NCBI GenBank assembly: GCA_019636285.1
Contig: JAHBXV010000024.1
Location: 1-64,000 of the forward strand
Direction of reading: 5' to 3'
DNA length: 64,000 nucleotides
Source of the DNA: Planctomycetaceae bacterium
GTDB lineage: Bacteria > Planctomycetota > Planctomycetia > Planctomycetales > Planctomycetaceae
Both the position numbers and the translations under genes were made by a program. The notes below the pieces were generated by a model. It saw nothing but the letters and a program-made list of their open reading frames with translations. It was not told the origin of the DNA and ran no database searches. Positions 48,661-59,594 of the stretch are shown piece after piece. Within the stretch, counting starts at the first letter, position 1, and each line of letters opens with the position of its first letter.

Positions 48661-51600
48661 ATGATCGCGAACCGCGATGATCGTCGTCCGGAAACCGTTG
48701 TTGTTGTCGGCAACGGCATGGTCGGACACCGCTTTTGCGAACAGTTGTCGGCACGCGATCGATGCGGTCGGTACCAACTGGTCACTTTTTGCGAAGAAGC
48801 GCGTGCCGCCTACGACCGAGTTCATCTCAGTGAATTCTTCACCCACCGCGACGCCAGCCGCTTGGCGCTGACAACGGCCGACTGGTACTCGCGGAATGGC
48901 ATCGAGCTCTATCTGGGTGACGCGGTCGTGAAAATCGATCGTTTCGCGAAGACGGTCCATTCTCGGGAAGGACGGATTCTGTCGTACGACAAACTGGTCC
49001 TGGCGACCGGTTCCGCGCCTTTCGTGCCGCCGATACCCGGTGTCGATAAGAGTGGGGTCTTTGTTTACCGCACGATCGACGACCTCGAGGCGATGCTGGC
49101 CCATGGGAACAAAGCCCGATCGGCGGCGGTCATTGGCGGGGGGCTGCTCGGGCTGGAGGCCGCGAAGGCCGTGCACGACATGGGCCTCGACACGCACGTT
49201 GTCGAGTTTTCGCCGCGCCTGATGCCCCGCCAACTCGACGATGCCGGCTCGCGAATGCTGGTCTCGAAGATTTCGCAACTGGGTGTCTCGGTTCATCTCG
49301 ATCGATCAACGCGGGAAATCCTGGGCGACGACCATGTTGATGGATTGCGATTCCAGGATGGAGCAACTTTGCCCGTCGACATGGTCGTCATTTCCGCCGG
49401 TATTCACCCGCGGGACGAACTGGCGAAGGAAGCTGGTCTCGACCTGGGACCGCGTGGCGGCGTGATGATTAACGAAGGGCTCCTCACGAGCGATCCACAT
49501 ATCTTCGCGATCGGTGAAGTCGCCTTGTTTCGCGGAATGGTCTATGGACTGGTTGCGCCCGGATATTCAATGGCCGACGTCCTGGCAGCGCGACTCACCG
49601 GCGAATCGGCGGAGTTTCGCGGCGCCGACCTGTCGACGCAATTGAAGCTGCTGGGCGTCGACGTCGCGTCTTTTGGCGACTATGAAGCCGATGCCGACGT
49701 CGCGAAGAGCCTGGTCTTCGAAGACCCCATCGCCGGAATCTATCGTCGCCTGCTGGTCTCGTCGGACGGTCGGCATCTGCTCGGGGGCATTCTTGTCGGC
49801 GATGCCTCCGACTTCCGCAAGCTCTTGTCTCTGTGTCGTGGCGGCAAACCCTTGCCCGTCTCGGCAGCGTCACTCGTTGTCAGCCGCGGAGCCTTGCCCG
49901 ATGTCGCCGCGACCAATCTACCCGAAGATCCCGCCGAATCGATCTGCTCGTGCAATAACGTCACCCTCGGCGCGCTGAAGGCGGCGATTGCCGATGGGGC
50001 CACGACGGTTGAAATTCTCAAGACCTGCACTCGCGCGGGGTCGGGTTGCGGCGGTTGTCTGCCTCAAGTGACCGATCTGCTGCACCGCGAACTGGCATGT
50101 TCCGGAAAAGCGGTCAACGCGGCATTGTGCGAGCACTTCAAATTCACTCGGCAGGAGCTTTTTCAAATCGTCAAAGTCAAGGAGATCCGAACTTTTGGCG
50201 AACTGCTCGAGTCGCACGGACGCGGAGACGGTTGTGAAATCTGCAAGCCGACCGTGGCCTCGATTCTGGCCAGCTTGTGGAATGAAGAAATCCTGAAAGA
50301 CGACCATGCGACTCTTCAGGATACGAATGACCGCTTCCTGGCGAACATTCAGCGCGGCGGTCTTTATTCGATCGTGCCGCGCGTACCCGGGGGGGAAATT
50401 ACTCCCGAGAAGTTGATCGTCCTGGGCGCGGTGGCGAAGAAGTACGGGCTCTACACGAAGATCACGGGGGGGCAGCGAATCGATTTGTTCGGGGCACCCG
50501 CGCACCGTCTCCCGGATATCTGGGAGGATCTCGTCGAGGCGGGCTTTGAAAGCGGACATGCCTACGGGAAAGCACTTCGCACGGTGAAGAGCTGCGTCGG
50601 CTCGACGTGGTGCCGCTACGGAGTGGGCGATTCGGTCGGTTTCGCGATTCGAATCGAGAACCGCTACAAGGGTCTCCGCGCGCCGCACAAGATCAAGGGA
50701 GCGGTCTCTGGATGCACGCGAGAATGTGCCGAGGCGCAGGGGAAAGACTTCGGCCTGATCGCGACCGAGAACGGTTACAACCTGTATGTATGCGGGAACG
50801 GCGGTACGCGCCCAAGACATGCGGACCTGCTCGCTACTAACCTGGACGAGGAGACCTGCATTCGCTACCTCGACCGATTCCTGATGTATTACGTGACAAC
50901 GGCCGATCGGCTGATGCGAACATCGGTCTGGCTCGAGAAGCTTCCCGGCCGACTGGAGCATCTGAAACAGGTCATCATCGAAGACAAGCTCGGGATCGCG
51001 GCGGACCTGGAAGCCATGATGCAGCGAGTCGTGGACAGCTATCGCTGCGAATGGGCCGATGTCGTCCGCGATCCCCGAAAACGAGCCTTCTTTCGCCAGT
51101 TCGTGAATACCGACGAAACCGATCCGGATATCGAACTGATCGAGGAACGCGGCCAGCTTCGTCCGGCCGATTGGCCCAAAGACAATGGTCTCGTGACGAC
51201 ACTGACGCTGCCGGACGGATCCGAGGCCCGATCCATCGACGTCGACCGGACCTGGGTTCGCGTCGGAAAAGTCTCCGATTTCCCGGCCGATGGCGGACAT
51301 GCGGTGCGCTATGGCTATCTTCAGATCGCGGTGTTTCGTTTCGCTTGTCGCGGGGAATGGCATGCGACCACGAACATGTGCCCGCATAAACAAGAACTGG
51401 TCCTCGCCAGGGGGATAATTGGCGATGCCGATGGCGAGCCCAAAGTGGCATGCCCCCTGCATAAGAAGACCTTTTCGCTTCGCACGGGGGCCTGTTTGAC
51501 CGGCGAGCCGTATTCGATCGATACCTTCCCCGTGCGAATTGATGGCGACAATGTTCTGTTGCTCCTGCCGCCCCCCGGACGACTGGCGAGCGGCCCCGCC

Positions 51601-51708
51601 GTCGAACAGCGACGCCGCGCGACGTCCTGCGGAGTCTGTTCGGCAACGGCACAGGCAGCCGGAATCGGCACGACGAACGGGCAGAACGTCGGACATAGCA
51701 TGACGTGA
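48661..51708 (+). CDS. nirBD: Assimilatory nitrite reductase, NirB-NirD fusion
   Basis: A 1015-residue protein from the ATG at 48661; the 102 codons before it lack protein character. In order: FAD/NAD oxidoreductase (TVVVVGNGMVGHRFCEQL, LVLATGSAPFVPPIPGV, AVIGGGLLGLEAAKAV); BFD-like [2Fe-2S] domain (ICSCNN...CTRAGSGCGGC, ~425-470); sulfite/nitrite-reductase region with the siroheme/[4Fe-4S] cysteines in SCVGSTWC and GCTRECAE (~643-690); and a C-terminal Rieske-type NirD domain from ~850 (NMCPHKQELVLARG, CPLHKKTFSLRTGAC). It reduces nitrite to ammonium with NAD(P)H. Fusion of the small subunit onto the large one is the notable feature. It heads the nitrate operon. Confidence 0.9.
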   Translation: MIANRDDRRPETVVVVGNGMVGHRFCEQLSARDRCGRYQLVTFCEEARAAYDRVHLSEFFTHRDASRLALTTADWYSRNGIELYLGDAVVKIDRFAKTVHSREGRILSYDKLVLATGSAPFVPPIPGVDKSGVFVYRTIDDLEAMLAHGNKARSAAVIGGGLLGLEAAKAVHDMGLDTHVVEFSPRLMPRQLDDAGSRMLVSKISQLGVSVHLDRSTREILGDDHVDGLRFQDGATLPVDMVVISAGIHPRDELAKEAGLDLGPRGGVMINEGLLTSDPHIFAIGEVALFRGMVYGLVAPGYSMADVLAARLTGESAEFRGADLSTQLKLLGVDVASFGDYEADADVAKSLVFEDPIAGIYRRLLVSSDGRHLLGGILVGDASDFRKLLSLCRGGKPLPVSAASLVVSRGALPDVAATNLPEDPAESICSCNNVTLGALKAAIADGATTVEILKTCTRAGSGCGGCLPQVTDLLHRELACSGKAVNAALCEHFKFTRQELFQIVKVKEIRTFGELLESHGRGDGCEICKPTVASILASLWNEEILKDDHATLQDTNDRFLANIQRGGLYSIVPRVPGGEITPEKLIVLGAVAKKYGLYTKITGGQRIDLFGAPAHRLPDIWEDLVEAGFESGHAYGKALRTVKSCVGSTWCRYGVGDSVGFAIRIENRYKGLRAPHKIKGAVSGCTRECAEAQGKDFGLIATENGYNLYVCGNGGTRPRHADLLATNLDEETCIRYLDRFLMYYVTTADRLMRTSVWLEKLPGRLEHLKQVIIEDKLGIAADLEAMMQRVVDSYRCEWADVVRDPRKRAFFRQFVNTDETDPDIELIEERGQLRPADWPKDNGLVTTLTLPDGSEARSIDVDRTWVRVGKVSDFPADGGHAVRYGYLQIAVFRFACRGEWHATTNMCPHKQELVLARGIIGDADGEPKVACPLHKKTFSLRTGACLTGEPYSIDTFPVRIDGDNVLLLLPPPGRLASGPAVEQRRRATSCGVCSATAQAAGIGTTNGQNVGHSMT

Positions 51709-51773
51709 TCGCGTTCGATTTCATCCGTGCCGCGCTTGGCAGTCCTTGAATCATTCTCCGTCAAAGCCAGTCC

Positions 51774-53390
51774 ATGTCCGCCGTTCTTCACGATCACCGA
51801 TCCACGACCAGCACGGCGTTTCCGCTGCTGTTGGCCGACTTGCTGGAAGAACAACAGGATCTTTCGGCGGTCGAACGATTCTCGCAGTACCACGACCGTG
51901 CCGGGTCTCCTCCGCGGGAAGTCTATTATCGTGCCCTGCTTCCCGCGCGAGCCCCGATCGCTGGCGAGCAATACGCGTTCGAAGTCGACCTCGACCGCTG
52001 TTCCGGCTGCAAAGCCTGCGTGACGGCGTGCCACAACCTGAACGGCCTGGATGGCGCGGAAACCTGGAGGAAAGTCGGTCTGCTTCACGAACAGCGAAAG
52101 AGCTTACCGGTTCTGCAACACGTCACCACCGCCTGTCATCATTGCCTCGAACCGGGCTGCCTATCGGCCTGCCCGACGCGGGCATACGAGAAAGACCCGG
52201 TGACGGGGATCGTGCGACACCTTGACGACCAATGCTTCGGCTGTCAGTACTGCGTGCTCGCATGCCCCTACGAAGTCCCGCAATACCACGCCGGGAAGGG
52301 GATCGTGCGAAAGTGCGACATGTGCACGCAGCGGCTGGGAGCCGGGGAAGCGCCGGCTTGCGTGCAGTCGTGCCCGCACGAGGCTATTCGCATCTCTATA
52401 GTCGTGACTGATGACGTGCGGCGGAAAGCCGAACGGGGAGAGTTCCTTCCGGCATCCCCCAGCCCGACTCATACGTTCCCCACGACCGTCTACCGGACGA
52501 CACGACATCTGGCGGACGACCTGTCTTCCGGCGATGAAGATCGCGCGCGTCCGGAGCACGTCCACTGGCCGCTGGCGATCATGCTCGTCCTGAGCCAGTG
52601 GTCGGTCGGTCTGGTGGCGGCCGCCTGGATCTCATCCGACGCGATTCTCGATCGGCGACTGCTCGTTGCTTCGACGGTTCTGGCGATCATCGCGTCGGTC
52701 GCCGCGACACTTCACATGGGGCGTCCCTGGCTGGCGTATCGCGCGATCCTTGGCTGGCGAACAAGTTGGTTGAGTCGCGAAATTATCGTATTCGGCACAT
52801 ATCAGGGACTCGTGACAACCGCGACTTCGCTGGCGTTTGAATGGCCATTGTCATCAGCGTTCCCGATCTCGCTCTCAGCGATGGAATTCCAGGCAATGGC
52901 CGTCGGCGCGGCCGGAGTTGGCTGCTCGATCATGATTTACGCAGTCACGCCGCGTCCCTATTGGAGCCTGCGAAGAACAACTGCTCGTTTTCTTGGAACC
53001 AGCCTGCTTCTCGGATCGGCGTCGGCGATGACATTCGCATCAACGGCGAATGTTGATACCGAACCAAAGCTCATCTGGGTTATGGCTTTAACTGTTGCCG
53101 TGTCCCTAATCGCGCTGAGCATGGTGCCTTGTCGGCGTCAGATGAATGCTCGCTGGAATCTACGGACCAACACACTTCTGGCGGAGGTGTTGCGTCCACT
53201 CGTCGTCGCCCGATGGATGCTCCTCGGACTTGGATTGATCGTGCTGACGTCTACCCGTGCATTGCCAGGAGTCGGAATCGCCGGTCCGCTCATCGGAATG
53301 ACACTATTAATTATCGGCGAGCTCACCGAACGCGCGTTGTTCTTCGCGGCGGCAAGTTCGCCCCGCATGCCGGGAGGTGCCGCGTCATGA
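51774..53390 (+). CDS. Fused DmsB-like ferredoxin and DmsC-like membrane subunit
   Basis: A 538-residue protein. Residues ~70-210 hold four [4Fe-4S] motifs with 16 cysteines (76/79/82/86, 121/124/129/133, 154/157/160/164, 181/184/196/200), as in DmsB-type electron-transfer subunits. Residues ~265-535 carry about eight hydrophobic segments, matching a DmsC-type quinol-oxidising anchor. It overlaps the nitrate reductase gene by 4 bp (ATGA). It probably takes electrons from membrane quinol and passes them to the cytoplasmic nitrate reductase. This differs from the ferredoxin- or NADH-fed partners usual for assimilatory enzymes. Confidence 0.8.
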   Translation: MSAVLHDHRSTTSTAFPLLLADLLEEQQDLSAVERFSQYHDRAGSPPREVYYRALLPARAPIAGEQYAFEVDLDRCSGCKACVTACHNLNGLDGAETWRKVGLLHEQRKSLPVLQHVTTACHHCLEPGCLSACPTRAYEKDPVTGIVRHLDDQCFGCQYCVLACPYEVPQYHAGKGIVRKCDMCTQRLGAGEAPACVQSCPHEAIRISIVVTDDVRRKAERGEFLPASPSPTHTFPTTVYRTTRHLADDLSSGDEDRARPEHVHWPLAIMLVLSQWSVGLVAAAWISSDAILDRRLLVASTVLAIIASVAATLHMGRPWLAYRAILGWRTSWLSREIIVFGTYQGLVTTATSLAFEWPLSSAFPISLSAMEFQAMAVGAAGVGCSIMIYAVTPRPYWSLRRTTARFLGTSLLLGSASAMTFASTANVDTEPKLIWVMALTVAVSLIALSMVPCRRQMNARWNLRTNTLLAEVLRPLVVARWMLLGLGLIVLTSTRALPGVGIAGPLIGMTLLIIGELTERALFFAAASSPRMPGGAAS

Positions 53391-55645
53391 CCATGACCAA
53401 TCTCTCAGCCAAGGCCTGGCTGACGTTTCGCGAACGGGCACGACAACTGATTCATCAGACCGAAGGCCCGCTGACGCGAGAACTCATACAGTCTCCGGCG
53501 CGGTTCGGGTTGGGACGGCTGCCGGCCTCGCGGCAGCCAACCTCGACGACGCGAACGACGTGCGGTTTCTGTTCCACCGGATGTGGGTTGACGGTTCATC
53601 TCGATGGAAATGAAGCCATCTCGCTGTCACCGTCGCCCGACTATCCGGTGAACCTGGGAATGGCTTGCCCCAAGGGCTGGGAAGCGCTCGAGGTCTTGAA
53701 ATCGCCGGATCGCGCGACCACACCTTTGGTCCGGGCTCCGGACGGAACCTTACGCCCGGTGGGATGGGACGTTGCCATTCCCCAATTCGTGCAGAGACTG
53801 CAAGCGATTCAAGACAGGCACGGACCGGAAGGAGCCGCGTTTCTGGGAAGCGGGCAGTTGCCAACGGAAGAACTCGCATTTCTGGGTGCGTTATGCAAAT
53901 TCGGACTCGGGATGTTGCACGGCGATGCCAACACACGGCAGTGCATGGCCACCTCGGCCGTGGCCTATAAGCAGTCGTTCGGTTTCGACGCGCCGCCGTT
54001 TACCTATGCCGACTTCGAGGCGTCGGACGTTCTGGTCTTCGTCGGGGCGAATCCATGCATCGCGCATCCCATACTCTGGGAAAGGGTGGTCCGAAACCAG
54101 CTCTCGCCCGAGATCGTCGTCATCGATCCGCGACGGACCGAGACGGCCATGCAGGCGACTCGTCACCTCGCGATTCGGCCAAAAGGCGATTTGTCGCTAC
54201 TTTACGGTGTTGCCCGCATTCTCATCGAGAACGACTGGATCGATCGGGAATACGTGGAGACCCATACGAGCGGCTTCGCCGATTTCGCGAATCATGTTGC
54301 CGGCTACACGCCCAGTCGAGTGACGGAAGATTGCGGAATCGATCCCGTGGACGTGACCTCCCTGGCGGAGACCATCCATCGGGGGAAGGCGGTCTCGTTC
54401 TGGTGGACGATGGGAGTCAATCAGAGCCATCAGGGGGTGCGGACCGCGCAGGCCATCATTGCCATGTCGTTAATGACGGGCAATATCGGCCGACCGGGAA
54501 CGGGACCAAACTCGATCACCGGTCAGTGCAATGCGATGGGATCGCGGCTGTTCAGTCATACGACGGGCTTACCCGGCGGCCGCGATTTCACCAACGGCAT
54601 CCATCGTCGTGAAGTGGCCTCGATTCTGGACATACCGGTGGAACGAATCCCAGCCGAGAACAGTCTCGCCTACCCGGAAATCCTCAAGGCGATCGAACAG
54701 CGAGAGATTCGTGCCTTGTGGATCGTTGGAACCAACCCGGCTCATTCCTGGATCGATCAAAGCGCGCTCCGCCGCCTGCGAGACAACCTCGATCTGCTCG
54801 TTGTTCAGGATATGTACGTGTCGACGGAAACGGCACAATTGGCCGATATTGTCCTGCCGGCGGCGGGCTGGGGCGAGAAAGAAGGGACATTCATCAACTC
54901 TGAACGACGAATCAGCGTCATCAAGAAAGTTGCCCGTCCGCCGGGGCTCGCGCTTCCGGACCTGTCTATCTTTCGGCTCATAGCTGCCGCCGCCGGATGC
55001 GCATCGCTTTTCGAGAGGTGGCGAACGGCGGAGGAGGTTTTCGTCATTCTGCAGGAATTGTCCGCTGGCCGGCCATGCGATTTCATGGGAATCAACGGCT
55101 ATCGGCATCTGGACGCGGCCGGAGGCATACAATGGCCCTTTACCGCCGAAAGAGAGGAGATCCGAACCGAAAGACGACTGTTTGAATCCGGTCATTTCTA
55201 TACGACCGATCGCCGCGCGCGCTTCCAGTTCGAAGACTCGCGCCCCCTTTCGGAACCGCCGGATGACGATTATCCGCTGATCTTGATTACCGGCCGCGGA
55301 AGCGTCGCGCAATGGCATACTGGGACGCGAACCGGCAAATCCGCCGTGCTTCGTCAATTGGCGCCCGATGATCTCATTGCCGAGATTCACCCGGACGATG
55401 CCAGATGGTTCGACATACCACCTGGATGTCTCGTCGAAATCCGTTCGCGACGCGGCAGCGTGACAGCGACGGCTTTCGTCACCGCAACGATTCAGCCCGG
55501 ACAGGTCTTTCTACCCATGCATGATCGTCGAGTGAACCTGCTGACCTATCCGGCATTCGACCCACACTCGCGTCAGCCATCTTATAAGGACTGCGCGATC
55601 TCGATTCGCCGGGGACCAGGTCGCGGCTCGGCTCGTCCTCGATGA
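53387..55645 (+). CDS. Assimilatory nitrate reductase, molybdopterin catalytic subunit
   Basis: A 752-residue protein from the ATG at 53387. The N-terminal [4Fe-4S] cysteines are C59, C62, C66 and C94 ([12 protein letters not shown]...ACPKGW). The Mo-bis-MGD core follows: [20 protein letters not shown] (a likely Mo-ligand Cys in RQCMA), [51 protein letters not shown] and the C-terminal [12 protein letters not shown] cofactor-binding segment. There is no twin-arginine signal, so it stays in the cytoplasm, as NasC/NarB enzymes do. It reduces nitrate to nitrite for the NirBD fusion. Electrons probably come from the fused Fe-S/membrane protein encoded just upstream. Confidence 0.9.
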   Translation: MTMTNLSAKAWLTFRERARQLIHQTEGPLTRELIQSPARFGLGRLPASRQPTSTTRTTCGFCSTGCGLTVHLDGNEAISLSPSPDYPVNLGMACPKGWEALEVLKSPDRATTPLVRAPDGTLRPVGWDVAIPQFVQRLQAIQDRHGPEGAAFLGSGQLPTEELAFLGALCKFGLGMLHGDANTRQCMATSAVAYKQSFGFDAPPFTYADFEASDVLVFVGANPCIAHPILWERVVRNQLSPEIVVIDPRRTETAMQATRHLAIRPKGDLSLLYGVARILIENDWIDREYVETHTSGFADFANHVAGYTPSRVTEDCGIDPVDVTSLAETIHRGKAVSFWWTMGVNQSHQGVRTAQAIIAMSLMTGNIGRPGTGPNSITGQCNAMGSRLFSHTTGLPGGRDFTNGIHRREVASILDIPVERIPAENSLAYPEILKAIEQREIRALWIVGTNPAHSWIDQSALRRLRDNLDLLVVQDMYVSTETAQLADIVLPAAGWGEKEGTFINSERRISVIKKVARPPGLALPDLSIFRLIAAAAGCASLFERWRTAEEVFVILQELSAGRPCDFMGINGYRHLDAAGGIQWPFTAEREEIRTERRLFESGHFYTTDRRARFQFEDSRPLSEPPDDDYPLILITGRGSVAQWHTGTRTGKSAVLRQLAPDDLIAEIHPDDARWFDIPPGCLVEIRSRRGSVTATAFVTATIQPGQVFLPMHDRRVNLLTYPAFDPHSRQPSYKDCAISIRRGPGRGSARPR

Positions 55646-55711
55646 AATCGGCGTCCGTTGCCGTCAGCCGTCGGATGATCCCGTTGAGAAGTCTTCGTGG
55701 GGTTTCATGAA

Positions 55712-57241
55712 ATGTTGATCGTGGTGCAACAACCGTCGTCTCGCGCCGTCGGTGAAGAGAAGCCGGTCCGATGGCCTCGAAGAGCGAACGTGGGAAGACT
55801 CGCGCTGGCGACCTTCCTGGCGATGGTGGCGGGTTGTGGATCTTCATCGGCACCAGGAGATCGTTCGAACTCCGCTGGACTTCCGCCCGCTGAGTCTGAA
55901 ATCCTCTCCCCCGAGAGCGAGACATTCATCATCCCACTGAATGTTGAAAAGGACACCTTGAAATTCGGCATCATCAAACTGACTGATTGCGCGCCGCTGG
56001 TGATCGCGAGGGAATTGGGCTACTTCGACGATGAAGGGCTGACGGTCGCGCTGGAAGCCCAGGCGAACTGGAAGACCCTTCTCGATCGCGTCATTGGCGG
56101 AGAACTCGACGGAGCCCACATGCTGGCCGGCCAGCCGATCGCCGCGACCATCGGGTATGGCACGTCGGCGGAGATTGTCACGCCCTACAGCATGGATCGG
56201 AATGGAAACGCGATTACCGTCTCGAAGGCCATTTGGGCCGCGATGCAGGAGGTCGATCCGAACCTGGCATCGACAGCGCCGCCTCACCCCATAACAGCAG
56301 CGGCCCTGAAGGTCGTCGCCGATCGGGCAAAGGGGGCCGGTGAACCACTCAAGCTTGCCATGGTTTTTCCCGTATCGGCACACAATTACGAATTGCGGTA
56401 CTGGCTGGCCGCGTCCGGGATACATCCCGGCTTCTACACGGCTGACGACACGCGCGGGGTCATCGACGGAGACGTGCTGATCTCGGTGACGCCGCCCCCG
56501 CAGATGCCGGCAAACATGGATGCCGGGACGATCCAGGGATTCTGCGTCGGCGAGCCGTGGAATCAACAGGCTGTCGTGAAAGACATCGGCGTCGCGGTAA
56601 TCACCGACCACGAGATCTGGAACGACAACCCCGAAAAGGTCTTCGGCGTGACGCGCGCGTTCGCCGAGTCCAACCCCAGAACCTTGCTGGCCGTCACCAA
56701 GGCGTTGATTCGAGCCGGAAAATGGCTCGACGCTCGCGGCGTGGATGGTTCCTACGTCAATCGCGAGAAAGCGTGCGAAATCCTGTCGCGTCCCGAATAC
56801 GTGGGGGCGGATCTCGACGTGTTGCGAAACAGCATGATCGGTACGTTTCTTTACCAAAAAGGCGACCGACGTCCCGTCCCGGAATTCAACACCTTCTTCG
56901 ATGGATTCGCGAACTACCCCTACTACAGCGATTGCATCTGGTATTTGACACAAATGCGGCGCTGGGGTCAGCTCGCCGACGACAAGGACGATTCCTGGTA
57001 CGCGGAAGTCGCCGCGAAGGTGTATCGGGCGGACATCTACCGTGAAGCCGCGCGACTTCTCGTCGATCAAGGGGCCTTGATGGAGTCGGAAGTTCCGTGG
57101 GGCACCGACGGTTATCGGGAACCGACCAGTGCCTTCATCGACGGGGTTCCCTACGACGGTCGTCAACCGAATGCCTATATCGATTCACTAAAGATCGGCA
57201 GAAAGAGCAGGGCCCTGACGACGGCGGTCGGTCAGAAGTGA
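55712..57241 (+). CDS. nrtA: Nitrate ABC transporter substrate-binding lipoprotein (NrtA-like)
   Basis: About 509 residues from the ATG at 55712; a GTG at 55697 is an alternative. A lipobox-type signal ends in [11 protein letters not shown]. The mature part follows the NrtA/CmpA pattern: [80 protein letters not shown] and [13 protein letters not shown]. It should capture nitrate (possibly nitrite) outside the membrane and deliver it to the permease. It is the fourth gene of the nitrate operon. Confidence 0.85.
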   Translation: MLIVVQQPSSRAVGEEKPVRWPRRANVGRLALATFLAMVAGCGSSSAPGDRSNSAGLPPAESEILSPESETFIIPLNVEKDTLKFGIIKLTDCAPLVIARELGYFDDEGLTVALEAQANWKTLLDRVIGGELDGAHMLAGQPIAATIGYGTSAEIVTPYSMDRNGNAITVSKAIWAAMQEVDPNLASTAPPHPITAAALKVVADRAKGAGEPLKLAMVFPVSAHNYELRYWLAASGIHPGFYTADDTRGVIDGDVLISVTPPPQMPANMDAGTIQGFCVGEPWNQQAVVKDIGVAVITDHEIWNDNPEKVFGVTRAFAESNPRTLLAVTKALIRAGKWLDARGVDGSYVNREKACEILSRPEYVGADLDVLRNSMIGTFLYQKGDRRPVPEFNTFFDGFANYPYYSDCIWYLTQMRRWGQLADDKDDSWYAEVAAKVYRADIYREAARLLVDQGALMESEVPWGTDGYREPTSAFIDGVPYDGRQPNAYIDSLKIGRKSRALTTAVGQK

Positions 57242-57415
57242 TCGCACGACTTTTCTGAAATGAGTTAGTGATTCACCTGGCGATATGAGCGCCGCAGGCC
57301 GGTCGAGCAATATCGAGACATCGCTCCGTCATTGAACAGTGCCCGGTAATGGCCGCGCCGCCGCGGCGACGTGATGGCTGACTTCGTTTGAATCCATATC
57401 ACGACACGGGAACTC

Positions 57416-58540
57416 ATGGGGAAAGACATGAACTGGCTGAAGAGACGCTTGCAGAAACTCGTGCATCTCATGGGTCTGGAAGCCCTGGAGCCCGTGATTC
57501 TATTGTGCTTTGGAGATTCGCCTCGCGAACAATTGCCGCGGATCGCGCGGATGATCGTGCTACCGCTCCTGGCGATTGGTACCTTTCTACTGGTCTGGGG
57601 AATGGCGGCGAGCACCATCGAAACCAAGTATGGTTCGATCCCGACCCCCGGCGACGTTCTTGCCGCCGGAGCATCGTTGTGGAACGCTCACGTCCAGGCC
57701 AGGAACGATCGCGCCGCCTTCCAGGACGGCCTGGAAGCCAGGTCCAATGGCTTTCGCGCGAAGGCCCGAATTCTCAGAAATCGGGCTAATTCGGCCTCTG
57801 ATTCGGCCCGAGCGACATGGAACGAACAAGCCGATCGACTCGATCTCCTCGCCACGAAAACGCTCAACAAGCGATATTCCGGAAGCCCGACTTATGTCGA
57901 CCAGATTTTTACCAGCCTCAAGACCGTCTTCACGGCGTTCGTGCTGGCTTCGCTGGTGGCGGTGCCTCTCGGCATTCTCTGCGGACTCAACCCGGTCTTC
58001 ATGGCGTGCGTGAATCCATTCGTGCAGATCTTCAAGCCGGTCTCTCCGCTGGCGTGGCTGCCCATCGTGATGATCGTCGTGGGCGCCGTTTATACGACCG
58101 ATCCACGAGAAGCCTGGTTCGAGAAGCCTTTCATCAGCTCGGCCATCACCGTGGCGTTGTGCTCTCTGTGGCCCACGCTGGTCAATACGGCGCTGGGTGT
58201 GGCTTCCATAGACAAGGATTATCTGAACGTCGCGAGAGTCTTGCAGCTCAGTTTCTTTCAGCGAGTTTTCAAGATCGTTCTTCCAGCATCGCTGCCACTG
58301 ATGTTTACCGGCCTGCGGATTTCGCTGGGCGTGGGCTGGATGGTTTTGATCGCGGCGGAAATGCTCGCGCAGAACCCAGGCCTCGGTAAATTTGTCTGGG
58401 ATATGTTCCAGAACGGCAGCAGTCAGACACTCGCGCAAATCATGGTGGCAGTCTTCACGATCGGCTGTATCGGCTTCCTGCTCGACCGCATGATGATTCT
58501 GCTGCAAAGGTCCGTCAGCTTCGATGGCGCCGGCGCCTGA
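57416..58540 (+). CDS. nrtB: Nitrate ABC transporter permease (NrtB-like) with helical insertion
   Basis: A 374-residue protein. The permease part is clear: [60 protein letters not shown], then the EAA-type [20 protein letters not shown] and [20 protein letters not shown]. One extra membrane helix is near ~50. Between it and the permease core lie ~70 polar helical residues ([20 protein letters not shown], then [20 protein letters not shown], then [16 protein letters not shown]), longer than usual in NrtB. They may be a periplasmic or cytoplasmic sensor segment. The protein forms the transmembrane channel. Confidence 0.85.
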   Translation: MGKDMNWLKRRLQKLVHLMGLEALEPVILLCFGDSPREQLPRIARMIVLPLLAIGTFLLVWGMAASTIETKYGSIPTPGDVLAAGASLWNAHVQARNDRAAFQDGLEARSNGFRAKARILRNRANSASDSARATWNEQADRLDLLATKTLNKRYSGSPTYVDQIFTSLKTVFTAFVLASLVAVPLGILCGLNPVFMACVNPFVQIFKPVSPLAWLPIVMIVVGAVYTTDPREAWFEKPFISSAITVALCSLWPTLVNTALGVASIDKDYLNVARVLQLSFFQRVFKIVLPASLPLMFTGLRISLGVGWMVLIAAEMLAQNPGLGKFVWDMFQNGSSQTLAQIMVAVFTIGCIGFLLDRMMILLQRSVSFDGAGA

Positions 58541-58697
58541 CGACAATCCGCGTCGAACGTCCGGATTGGCTTCGCCATTAAGAGATTCTCGCACAACGCT
58601 CGTGCAATAACGTGCTTGCCTGGTGTTCCTCGGGGTTCCGACAGGCATGACCGGTCGTGCGAGAGGTTCCAGGCTCACTCGGCGCGGAAGGATCAGC

Positions 58698-59528
58698 ATG
58701 TCGTTCCTGACTCTCGCAAACGTCTCAAAGTCATTCGGTAGCGGCTCAGGACGTCACGACGTTCTGGCAAACGTGACGCTGAACGTCGAGCGGGGCGAGT
58801 TCGTCGCGATCGTCGGCTACTCCGGGAGCGGAAAGACGACTTTGATCTCGCTCCTTGCCGGTCTGCTCGAAGCCGACTCCGGCCAGATTTGTCTTGACGG
58901 AGAAGCGATCCAGGGGCCCGGACCCGATCGGGGAGTGGTCTTTCAGAACTACTCGCTACTGCCGTGGCTGACCGTTCACGAGAATGTCGCGCTGGCAGTC
59001 GATCGTGTCTTTCCAAGCCTGACGCGGCCGCAGCGCGACCAGAAAGTTCGGTACTACTTGATGCTGGTGAACCTCTCGGCGGCGGCTGGGAAGTATCCGT
59101 CGCAACTGTCGGGCGGCATGAGGCAGCGGGTTTCCGTGGCGCGGGCGCTGTCGATGGATCCAGAGATTCTGCTACTGGATGAACCACTCTCCGCGCTCGA
59201 TGCCCTCACGCGCGCCACCTTGCAGGATGAGATCGTCCGCATCCGGGAAACAGACCGTAAAACGGTCATTCTCATCACGAACGACGTTGACGAGGGGATC
59301 CTGATGGCCGACCGGTTGATCCCTCTTTCGGCCGGCCCCTCGGCAACCCTGGGGCCGTCCTTCGATGTCCAAATTCCGAGACCGCGCGATCGCAAGGGGC
59401 TCAATCACGATCCGGAGTTCAAGCGCATTCGTCGCGAGGTTGTCGACTGGCTGCTGGCTTCGGGCCACGAGAAGTCGCGTCGCGAGCCATCGTTCGCGGC
59501 TGTCGAGGTCGCGCCAGCCCTTACCTGA
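58698..59528 (+). CDS. nrtC: Nitrate ABC transporter ATPase 1, switch His replaced by Asn
   Basis: About 276 residues from the ATG at 58698. Walker [11 protein letters not shown]-loop [14 protein letters not shown], signature [15 protein letters not shown], Walker [13 protein letters not shown]. The switch residue that is normally His (THD) is Asn here: [17 protein letters not shown]. This suggests weak hydrolysis at the site where this subunit supplies Walker A/B and switch. It lacks the NrtA-like C-terminal domain of cyanobacterial NrtC. The symbol is by operon order only. Confidence 0.8.
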   Translation: MSFLTLANVSKSFGSGSGRHDVLANVTLNVERGEFVAIVGYSGSGKTTLISLLAGLLEADSGQICLDGEAIQGPGPDRGVVFQNYSLLPWLTVHENVALAVDRVFPSLTRPQRDQKVRYYLMLVNLSAAAGKYPSQLSGGMRQRVSVARALSMDPEILLLDEPLSALDALTRATLQDEIVRIRETDRKTVILITNDVDEGILMADRLIPLSAGPSATLGPSFDVQIPRPRDRKGLNHDPEFKRIRREVVDWLLASGHEKSRREPSFAAVEVAPALT

Positions 59529-59594
59529 CGTCGCGAGAGCCTTATTCTCGCTCGATTCCGACCGATCCGGCAAGTTCTCACGGGTATAACTCAC

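Noticed and set aside
49918-51696. 592-codon minus-strand open frame inside nitrite reductase
   Set aside because: Shadow of nirBD in a GC-rich region; no family motifs, whereas the plus strand has all NirB/NirD signatures.
53129-53386. Upstream extension of nitrate reductase
   Set aside because: Lies within the coding sequence of the preceding gene; the ATG at 53387 gives the usual N terminus.
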